In this document: piece by piece, positions 1-6,284 of the stretch
Position numbering within the stretch: the stretch's first letter is position 1
How the letters are laid out: each line of letters begins with the position of its first letter
Assembly (NCBI GenBank): GCA_947632575.1
Contig: CANRPV010000061.1
Span: forward strand, 1-8,428
From: an uncultured Eggerthellaceae bacterium
GTDB lineage: Bacteria; Actinomycetota; Coriobacteriia; Coriobacteriales; Eggerthellaceae
DNA length: 8,428 nucleotides
Reading direction: 5' to 3'
The notes under the pieces: generated by a model
The model's database searches: none
What the model was told of the DNA's origin: nothing
Seen by the model: only the letters and a program-made list of their open reading frames with translations
Made by a program: the position numbers and the translations under genes

Positions 1-195
1 GGCGGTGTTGGCTACAACGCCACGACGCCCGATGAGGTGGAGACCATGCTGACCGAGGCGCTGGCAGCCAAAAAGCCGGCCCTGATCAATGTCGTTTTGG
101 ATATCCACTCCGGCAAGGAAAGTGGACATATCGGAAATCTTAACCCGGTGCCCGTCAGAGGACCTCTTGCTCCGAAGCCTGAGGCTCCCAAATAA
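1..195 (+). CDS. oxc: Oxalyl-CoA decarboxylase, C-terminal end (partial)
   Basis: Open from the first base in frame 1 to TAA at 193-195, giving the last 64 residues; the 5' part lies left of the window. Oxalyl-CoA decarboxylase is a cytoplasmic ThDP- and Mg-dependent enzyme that converts oxalyl-CoA to formyl-CoA and CO2. The visible part ends the C-terminal ThDP-binding domain: a helix (about residues 10-23), then KPALINVVLD, then a SGKESGHIGNLNP tail. This aligns, from memory, with the Oxalobacter formigenes end (KPCLINAMID...ESGRIKSLN), whose last residues fold over the bound substrate. The serine matching Ser553 is kept, but the position of Arg555 is His. The tail after NLNP is Pro-rich. 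It is followed on the same strand by a carrier and a PFOR, with a formyl-CoA transferase nearby, which supports the call over another ThDP enzyme such as acetolactate synthase. Confidence 0.88.
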   Translation, partial: GGVGYNATTPDEVETMLTEALAAKKPALINVVLDIHSGKESGHIGNLNPVPVRGPLAPKPEAPK

Positions 196-201
196 GCCGA
201 A

Positions 202-230
202 TTGAATTCTTTGAGAGACGAGTTCATAAA
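202..230 (+). promoter_or_regulatory. Weak candidate sigma-70 promoter for the carrier-nifJ pair
   Basis: TTGAAT (202-207) and CATAAA (225-230) are separated by 17 bp, and each matches four of six consensus bases. It lies 115 bp before the carrier start, within the 150-bp gap after oxc, and could add a secondary start inside an oxc-led transcript. The match is poor enough to arise by chance. Confidence 0.22.
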
Positions 231-266
231 AGCAAAGTGGCGAGCGCGTAAAAGTAACGAGACGAG

Positions 267-303
267 TACTTGCGAAAGTAGTGCTTCTTAAAGAGAAGAG
301 CAC
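267..303 (+). other. Two small RNA hairpins in the oxc-carrier spacer
   Basis: TACTT (267-271) and AAGTA (276-280) form a 5-bp stem closed by GCGA, a GNRA-type tetraloop. Directly after it, GTGCT (281-285) pairs with AGCAC (299-303), with a few further pairs inside across a bulge. Neither is followed by a T-run, so I do not call a terminator. They could be an mRNA processing or stabilising element between oxc and the carrier. The whole spacer (196-345) is strikingly purine-rich on the + strand and carries GAGACGAGT twice (215-223 and 259-267). Confidence 0.3.
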
Positions 304-345
304 ATTTAAGGAATAGTAAAGAGGAAGGACTGAAAGGAGGGGAAC

Positions 346-1578
346 ATGGTCGACATTCTTGTTAACGACATCGTGCCTATACTTGTCATCATGATCTTAG
401 GCTATGTCTGCGGCAAGTTCAGCTACTTTAGCAATGAGCAGCGTCAGGGCTTCAATAAGCTCGTACTTAACATCGCATTGCCGGCAGCGCTTTTCGTATC
501 CATTGTCAAGGCTACACGCCAGATGCTGATCGACGATATCACATTGACTCTGATCAGTTTAGTGGGCACTGTGGGCATGTTCATGCTGAGTTTCTTCCTT
601 TGCCGCCTGTTCTTCAAGCACAGCATCGCTGAAGCGGCTGTCTGCGCGTTGATCGCTGGATCACCGACTATCGGATTTTTGGGTTTTGCCGTACTCGATC
701 CGATCTATGGCAATAATACGGACACGAACCTGGTTATTGCCATTGTCGCCATCATCGTTAACGCGATCACCATTCCCATCGGCTTCTATTTGATCAACGT
801 GGGAATGAATAAGGACAAAGAAAAGGATGCTCTCGCGAAAGCCCAAGTCGCAGCGGTTCCCGCAGCAGCTGGAGCAGCTGCAGTAGTTGCCGGTGGCGGT
901 AGCGCAGCGATCTCCGACGCTGGGACGAGTCCTGCAGGTTCAGCGGATGGCGAGGAAGAGGATAAGGCTCTTAGGCGAGCTGAACATCAGCTGGAAAAGG
1001 CTCAAGAGCATCTGGAGAAGGTTAAATCCAAGGAAGCCGCCAAGGCCGCGGAAGCTGCTCAAGCTGCAGCCGATCCTCATCACCACAAGCCGATGAATCC
1101 GAATGTGAAGGCGATCGTCGATGCGCTGAAGCAACCGGTAGTATGGTCTCCTCTGTTGGCTGTTGCATTGGTCATCCTTGGGGTGCAGGTGCCTTCGGCC
1201 CTCGATCCTACGTTCGAACTTATCGCCAAGGCCAATTCCGGCGTGGCCGTGCTGGCTGCAGGTATGGCTCTTTCGACGGTCAAGTTCAGTTTGGGTGTTG
1301 AGACGCTTTGGAATACTTTCTTCCGCCTCATCCTCACTCCTGCGGTTATCTTGGCCGCCGGGCTGATCTTTGGTATGGCGGGGGATGGCGACAAGCTGGC
1401 CATGCTCGTTATGGCCGTGGCTCTACCTCCGGCATTCTCGGGCATCATTATCTCCGCACGCTACAACATCTACGTTCGCGAAGGTGCATCCTCTGTGGCT
1501 GCCTCAACCGTGGGATTCGCTGCGACGGCGATCCTGTGGATCTGGCTTGTACCTGTCATCGTGGGTATGTTCCATTAG
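346..1578 (+). CDS. AEC-family carrier, candidate oxalate/formate transporter with enlarged central loop
   Basis: A 410-residue membrane protein of the auxin efflux carrier (AEC, Mem_trans) family. The start is set by AAAGGAGG (333-340), five bases before ATG. The N-terminal half has about five hydrophobic segments (residues 5-23, 38-55, 65-90, 95-117, 128-152), including the family-like N42-IALP and P107-TIGFLG. The C-terminal half has five more from about 265 to 408, with NSGVAVLAAGM (297-307) and ALPPAFSG (359-366). Family members are usually a little over 300 residues; the excess is a central hydrophilic insert at about 155-250. E. coli yfdV, an AEC gene beside frc and oxc, is the nearest contextual parallel, so oxalate import and/or formate export is likely. 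The substrate is inferred from neighbours only; malate or another carboxylate cannot be excluded. It follows oxc by 150 bp and precedes nifJ by 85 bp, probably in one operon. Confidence 0.85.
   Translation: MVDILVNDIVPILVIMILGYVCGKFSYFSNEQRQGFNKLVLNIALPAALFVSIVKATRQMLIDDITLTLISLVGTVGMFMLSFFLCRLFFKHSIAEAAVCALIAGSPTIGFLGFAVLDPIYGNNTDTNLVIAIVAIIVNAITIPIGFYLINVGMNKDKEKDALAKAQVAAVPAAAGAAAVVAGGGSAAISDAGTSPAGSADGEEEDKALRRAEHQLEKAQEHLEKVKSKEAAKAAEAAQAAADPHHHKPMNPNVKAIVDALKQPVVWSPLLAVALVILGVQVPSALDPTFELIAKANSGVAVLAAGMALSTVKFSLGVETLWNTFFRLILTPAVILAAGLIFGMAGDGDKLAMLVMAVALPPAFSGIIISARYNIYVREGASSVAASTVGFAATAILWIWLVPVIVGMFH
808..1095 (+). other. Insert in the carrier loop: Ala/Gly-rich stretch, charged coiled coil, His cluster
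   Basis: Residues 155-250 of the carrier lie between the two five-helix halves. First comes a Lys-rich start (156-165), then an Ala/Val/Gly-rich low-complexity stretch (166-190), a Ser/Gly/acidic linker (191-206), an alternating Lys/Glu helix with heptad-like spacing (207-241), and a His triplet (245-247). The DNA is correspondingly rich in GCAGC/GCTGC units, which could have grown by slippage. Predictors may miscall 169-183 as a membrane helix. The reading frame stays intact and the conserved C-terminal half follows, so this is a real extension rather than a frameshift. Confidence 0.75.
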
Positions 1579-1663
1579 GTGTGTGAGTAAGACGTTTGAG
1601 TCAAGACAGGTAAGAGTCTGAGATGAGACGCGTGAGAATCTGATCTTTTGCAAGTGAGGATCT

Positions 1664-4600
1664 ATGACCAATCGAATAGCTATGTCGGGTATGACGGCGG
1701 CAGCTTATGCCGCCTATGCCCTTTCTGATACCTCTATCATCTTTCCCATCACCCCGGCCTCCCATATGGCTGAGACCGTTGAGGCATGGTCGGCGGCGGG
1801 GAAACTCAACCTCTTTGGACAGCAGGTCGAAGTCCAAGAGATGCAATCGGAAAAAGGTGTGGCGGGCACGGTCCACGGATGTTTAGCGGGTGGTGCGCTT
1901 ACCAGCACCTTTACCGCATCCCAGGGGCTTATGCTCATGATCCCGAACATGTATAAGATCGCTGGCGAGCTTTTGCCGGCGGTCTTTCATGTTACTTGTC
2001 GATCGCTTGCGGCTCATGCTCTTTCTATCTTTGGTGATCACCAGGATTTGATGGCCGTTCGACAGACCGGTTTCGCGATGCTGGGTTCGGCTTCGGTACA
2101 GGAGTGCATGGATCTCTCCCTCGTAGCTCATTTGGCTGCCATTGAAGGTTCCCTGCCTTTTGTGCATTTCTTCGATGGCTTTCGCACTAGCGATGAGATC
2201 GACACCATAGAGCCCATCGAAATCGAAGAGATGCGCCCTTTGGTCAATTGGGACAAGATCCAGGAGTTCAGGGATCGCTGTCTTGATCCGCTGCACCCAC
2301 ACATTCGTGGTACCGCGCAAAATCCCGATGTGTACTTCCAGAATCGCGAGGCGGCGAACGCTTACTACGATGCCCTTCCTGCAATCGTGCAGGAAAAGAT
2401 GGATCAGGTGGCAAAGCTTACCGGTCGGAGTTATCACCTCTTTGACTATGAAGGTGCTCCCGATGCCGAATCGGTCATCGTCACCATGGGATCGAGCTGC
2501 GATGTGGTGGAAGAAACGGTCAAATACCTCAATGGACAGGGTGCGAAGCTCGGCGTCGTTAAGGTAAGGCTTTATCGGCCATTTTCCGCCGCCGATTTTC
2601 TGGCAGCTCTACCGGCAAGTGTGAAGAGGCTCTGCGCTCTCGACCGGAGCAAGGAACCCGGTTCTCTCGGCGAGGCTCTCTACCAGGATGTGTGCGCGGC
2701 GGTACATTCCGCGGGCAAGGATATTGAGGTTATAGGGGGCCGTTACGGGCTGAGCTCGAAGGACTTCTCACCGGCTATGGTCAAGGCCGTGTTCGACAAT
2801 ATGGCGGCCCGTGAGCCTCTTTCCGGATTTACCGTGGGCATTAAGGACGATGTGACCCATCGCTCTCTGCCTTTAGGGGAGCCTCTCCACATTCTTTCCC
2901 CGCGGGTGAATCAGTGTATTTTCTACGGCTTCGGATCTGATGGCACGGTAGGTGCCAATAAGCAAGCGGCGAAGATCATCGGAGACCACAGCGATTCCTA
3001 TGCCCAGTGCTATTCCTGGTTTGATTCGAAGAAATCAGGCGGCCTGACGATTTCCTATCTGCGCTTTGGACCTAAGCCTCTTCGAGCACCCTATCTGATC
3101 GATCAGGCACAGTATGTAGCCTGTCATAAAGATATCTACGTCAAACGCGGTTATCCGCTTGCTCAAAGCCTTCAGCCTGGCGGGGTGTTCGTGCTGAATT
3201 GTCATTGGTCGGCACAGGAGCTTGACCAGGAATTACCAGCATCGATGAGACGTGAGCTTGCCACGCGTAAGGCACGACTCTACACCATAGATGCCAATGG
3301 ACTCGCCCAGAAGATCGGCCTTGGCAGTCATATCAACATGATCATGCAAGCGGTGTTTTTTAAGCTTTCAGGAGTAATGGACTTTGAGAGCGCTCTTCGC
3401 TATCTCAAAGAGACCATCACCATGCTCTACGGCTCTCAAGGTGATGACGTCGTTCAGAAGAATCTTCAGGCGGTAGATGGAGCGCTTGCTACCTTGCATC
3501 AGGTGCCAATCCCGCAGTCTTGGATCCAGGCAAGCGATGATGCCGCTGAGCCCAAAGCGGCGACAACTACCGCAGACAAAAAGGGTGGCGCCGATAAAAC
3601 GTTTATCGATCAGGTATTTTGGCCACTTGAGCGCCTCGAGGGCGATAAGCTTCCCGTCTCAGCCTTCGATCCGGCAGGCTTTGTACCGCTGGGTACCGCT
3701 GCCTATGAAAAGCGTACGGTAGCTTCTTTCGTTCCCGAATGGAACGTGCACAACTGCATCGAGTGCTTCCAGTGTTCCCTCGTCTGTCCTCATGGTGCTA
3801 TCAGACCTTATCTGGCAACCGATGAAGAGCTGAAGGATGCGCCGGCAAGCTACGAGACCAAACCCGCGTTTCTCAAAGAGCTTAAAGGCCATCACTTCCG
3901 CATACAAGTCTATCCGGAGGATTGCGTGGGTTGCGGAAGTTGCGCGAATAACTGTCCCGCTCCAGGTAAGGCCTTGGTCATGAAGCCCTTGGAGAGTCAG
4001 CTTGAAACCCAAAAGGAAAACCTCGCCTTTGCCCAGAGCTCTATCAGTATCAAAGACGACCTGCTTAAGCCCGATTCCATCGCGGGTACTCAGCTGCAGC
4101 AGCCCCTGCTTGAATTCTCAGGAGCATGCGCTGGTTGTGGCGAAACGCCACACGTAAAGCTTCTTACCCAACTCTTCGGCGACCGTCTCATCATGGCCAA
4201 CGCAACGGGATGTTCCTCCATTTGGGGCGCCTATATGCCGGCCATGCCCTATACCACCAATCGCCGTGGTCATGGGCCTGCTTGGGGAAACTCACTCTTT
4301 GAGGACAATGGGGAATATGGATTCGGCATCGCGCGTGCCGTGAGCATCCGACGAGCTCAGCTTGAGGCCGAGGTGGCCAAAGCCCGCTCAGCCAAGGATC
4401 TTCCGCAGTCACTTGCCACAGCGCTCGATCAGTGGTCAAAGATCAAAGGAGATGCGGATCAAGAGTCTCAAATCGCCTCTTCAATAGGGGAGGCACTTGA
4501 TCAAGCGCTTAATCAAGCGCGCTCGGCGAAGCTTGACGGAGAGACATTAGAGGTGATTCAGGCTCTTGATCGCATGCGGGATCATTTCATCAAAAAGTCC

Positions 4601-5251
4601 GTCTGGGCGGTTGGCGGTGATGGCTGGGCCTACGATATCGATTTCGATGGCATCGATGCAGCGCTCGCCAAGGGTACGGATCTCAACATGCTCGTGCTTG
4701 ACACCGAGGGCTATTCCAATACAGGAGGAGAGGAGTCAAAGGCTACTCAATTAGGCTCTGTCTCAGGTTTTTCTCTGAATGGGAAGCCGACGCCGAAGAA
4801 AAAGCTTGGTCAAATGCTCATGCAGTACGGCTATGTCTATGTGGCGCAGGTCTGCCTCGGGGCGAACATGAATCAGTGCATCATCGCATTGCGTGAGGCT
4901 GAGTCCTATCCTGGCCCCTCCATCGTTATCGCTTTATGCCCCTGTATATCCTGGGGGATAAAAGCCGGCATGGGCACTTCCATCGCCGAAAGCAAGCATG
5001 CGGTGGAAGCGGGTTATTGGCCGCTTTTCCGCTTCAACCCGCTCTTAAAGGCGCAGGGCAAAGATCCTCTCGTGCTCGATTCCAAGGCTCCCGATGGAAG
5101 TCTCGAAAGTCTTTTGGATGGCGAAAATCGCTACGCTTCGCTCGCACAGCGTGAGCCCGAGCTCTCCGAGCGTCTTAGAAGCGAGTTGGCTAAGGACGGC
5201 GAGGAGGGTTATCAGATCCTCGAGCGTTCTCTGGAGGTCTATAAACCCTAG
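1664..5251 (+). CDS. nifJ: Pyruvate:ferredoxin (flavodoxin) oxidoreductase, single chain
   Basis: A complete 1195-residue homodimer-type PFOR, the usual length. It oxidatively decarboxylates pyruvate with CoA to acetyl-CoA, CO2 and reduced ferredoxin in the cytoplasm. Domains in order: N-terminal ThDP/pyruvate domain (about 5-245) with FPITPAS (T30), E59 and R113; domain II (265-385); gamma-type CoA domain (415-610) with GSDGTVGANK; EKR linker (645-690); two [4Fe-4S] sites (C698, C701, C704, C708 and C754, C757, C760, C764); C-terminal ThDP domain (815-1195) with proximal-cluster cysteines C822, C825, C850, C1094 and GDGWAYD plus SNTGG. The residues known to bind pyruvate and ThDP in the Desulfovibrio enzyme are present. 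The usual GGQSSKATP is GGEESKATQ here. GTGAGG lies four bases before ATG. It follows the carrier by 85 bp and was probably transcribed with oxc. A different 2-oxoacid substrate is possible. Confidence 0.93.
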   Translation: MTNRIAMSGMTAAAYAAYALSDTSIIFPITPASHMAETVEAWSAAGKLNLFGQQVEVQEMQSEKGVAGTVHGCLAGGALTSTFTASQGLMLMIPNMYKIAGELLPAVFHVTCRSLAAHALSIFGDHQDLMAVRQTGFAMLGSASVQECMDLSLVAHLAAIEGSLPFVHFFDGFRTSDEIDTIEPIEIEEMRPLVNWDKIQEFRDRCLDPLHPHIRGTAQNPDVYFQNREAANAYYDALPAIVQEKMDQVAKLTGRSYHLFDYEGAPDAESVIVTMGSSCDVVEETVKYLNGQGAKLGVVKVRLYRPFSAADFLAALPASVKRLCALDRSKEPGSLGEALYQDVCAAVHSAGKDIEVIGGRYGLSSKDFSPAMVKAVFDNMAAREPLSGFTVGIKDDVTHRSLPLGEPLHILSPRVNQCIFYGFGSDGTVGANKQAAKIIGDHSDSYAQCYSWFDSKKSGGLTISYLRFGPKPLRAPYLIDQAQYVACHKDIYVKRGYPLAQSLQPGGVFVLNCHWSAQELDQELPASMRRELATRKARLYTIDANGLAQKIGLGSHINMIMQAVFFKLSGVMDFESALRYLKETITMLYGSQGDDVVQKNLQAVDGALATLHQVPIPQSWIQASDDAAEPKAATTTADKKGGADKTFIDQVFWPLERLEGDKLPVSAFDPAGFVPLGTAAYEKRTVASFVPEWNVHNCIECFQCSLVCPHGAIRPYLATDEELKDAPASYETKPAFLKELKGHHFRIQVYPEDCVGCGSCANNCPAPGKALVMKPLESQLETQKENLAFAQSSISIKDDLLKPDSIAGTQLQQPLLEFSGACAGCGETPHVKLLTQLFGDRLIMANATGCSSIWGAYMPAMPYTTNRRGHGPAWGNSLFEDNGEYGFGIARAVSIRRAQLEAEVAKARSAKDLPQSLATALDQWSKIKGDADQESQIASSIGEALDQALNQARSAKLDGETLEVIQALDRMRDHFIKKSVWAVGGDGWAYDIDFDGIDAALAKGTDLNMLVLDTEGYSNTGGEESKATQLGSVSGFSLNGKPTPKKKLGQMLMQYGYVYVAQVCLGANMNQCIIALREAESYPGPSIVIALCPCISWGIKAGMGTSIAESKHAVEAGYWPLFRFNPLLKAQGKDPLVLDSKAPDGSLESLLDGENRYASLAQREPELSERLRSELAKDGEEGYQILERSLEVYKP

Positions 5252-6102
5252 ATATTGAGCATCTCGCGGACGTTGGTGATCTGCTTTTGGCAGAGGTAGG
5301 TTCCGGTGCAGGAGCCGACCAATTTACCATCGGCGAACAGTGTTCCACGAGTCTCAAGCAGATAACCGGACTGGATGAGTAGCTTGCCGGCACAGGTTAT
5401 GAAAGCTCCAGGTTTAATGCTTTCAAGCAGCGAGAGATTCAAATTGGTGGTCACAACGGCCCCTGCGACATCGATACAAGCAATACCGAGGGTTTCATCG
5501 TAGAGCATTCCCACAAGGGCGGGGTCTACGTTGCCGTTGACGTCGGCGAAGCTCTCATCGGTGTACATGCCGACGCAGACGCTTTCCTTGATATTCACGT
5601 CTTTCAAGTAATTGAACGTGATAGTGTCGGTGAACAGGCGCACCAATTCAGGGCCTGAGGCCGCCGCGGAGGGATTTTCAGGACTGTTGATGATCATATC
5701 GCAGGGAGGTTGTTTGATCTGGGCTAAATTACGGGCGTCATCAAAGGGAAGATGATCGTTCACGTGGAAGTAGTCAGCATACATCGAGCCGATCATCTGG
5801 CCATTCACGTTTACCGCTGCGGCCACCGCGTTGATGTTTTTACCGGACTTAAGAACGCGAGCGATGGCGGTCATGGTTTCGCCCTCTAGGGCTTTTCTCA
5901 TATAACGGAACGAGTAGTTGGAGCCGATCAGGCCTTTGCCGATAGCGTGTTGGCCAGCTGTATTACCAAGAAGAATAAGTGAACCGCCGAACGCGCAGTT
6001 AAAACCATTGAGGTAGGGCTTAGTGATGTGGAGAGAGGCGAGTGAGCCTCGCTCGTCTTCAGAAATCTTCACTCCATAGCGATGGGCAAACGTTTCAGTC
6101 AT
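5248..6102 (-). CDS. Tandem (double) hotdog thioesterase-like protein
   Basis: A 284-residue protein with two hotdog-type repeats resembling the PaaI thioesterase family, joined by a linker (about 113-155). Repeat 1 (22-112) has N32-GFNCAFGG then LLGNTAG: the His and Asp typical of PaaI sites are replaced by F38 and N47. Repeat 2 (157-272) has NVDPALVGMLYDETLG, keeping an acidic pair (D202, E203) where PaaI-type enzymes place the catalytic Asp. The start at 6102 is chosen because AAGGG lies a few bases upstream; an in-frame ATG at 6162 would add 20 residues with poor hotdog character. Soluble, with no signal peptide. Its role would be hydrolysis or binding of an acyl-CoA; the position beside frc suggests formyl-CoA, oxalyl-CoA or a by-product, which is inference. 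The stop codon overlaps that of nifJ. A terminator hairpin sits between frc and this gene. Confidence 0.72.
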   Translation of the reverse strand: MTETFAHRYGVKISEDERGSLASLHITKPYLNGFNCAFGGSLILLGNTAGQHAIGKGLIGSNYSFRYMRKALEGETMTAIARVLKSGKNINAVAAAVNVNGQMIGSMYADYFHVNDHLPFDDARNLAQIKQPPCDMIINSPENPSAAASGPELVRLFTDTITFNYLKDVNIKESVCVGMYTDESFADVNGNVDPALVGMLYDETLGIACIDVAGAVVTTNLNLSLLESIKPGAFITCAGKLLIQSGYLLETRGTLFADGKLVGSCTGTYLCQKQITNVREMLNI

Positions 6103-6170
6103 AGATTTCCCTTCCCCTGGTTGAATTTGAAAGGATAAGGATAAAGCATTCTGGTATCGCAAGAGGCCAG

Positions 6171-6204
6171 ATGAAAGAAAAGGGGATTGTAAAATCCCCT
6201 TTTC
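6171..6204 (-). terminator. Rho-independent terminator after frc
   Basis: A perfect 12-bp stem (6177-6188 with 6193-6204) and a 4-base loop. Read leftward, the RNA ends in a C4-U4 arm continued by CUUUC, a fair U-rich tail. It lies 81 bp past the frc stop and 75 bp before the hotdog start, so most frc transcripts should end here. Read rightward, the arm also ends in T4C, so it may weakly stop transcripts running past nifJ. Confidence 0.75.
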
Positions 6205-6284
6205 ATAAGCCTTACGATCAGAGCTTCACCCTGATCATGCACTTTCTGCATCGGGCTGATGACATCGGTATACGCCCGCCCCGA

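Noticed and set aside
196..288. 31-codon open extension in frame past the oxc stop.
   Set aside because: A purine-rich stretch of this length stays open by chance fairly often, and known Oxc proteins end near here; no read-through signal is seen.
1664..5251. NifJ as an oxalate oxidoreductase.
   Set aside because: It is a single long chain with the PFOR threonine and arginine and full eight-cysteine ferredoxin module, whereas the described oxalate enzyme is multi-subunit; at most an unusual PFOR.
5280..5294. TCTGC/GCAGA hairpin just after nifJ as a nifJ terminator.
   Set aside because: Only five base pairs, no T-run, and it lies inside the coding sequence of the opposing gene.
6103..6162. 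Longer hotdog start at 6162 adding 20 residues.
   Set aside because: The internal start at 6102 has a close purine-rich Shine-Dalgarno lying inside the putative extension.
6110..6170. Leftward promoter for the hotdog gene (TTGCGA with repeated TATCCT).
   Set aside because: Spacings are 13 or 19 bp, so neither gives a convincing sigma-70 promoter.
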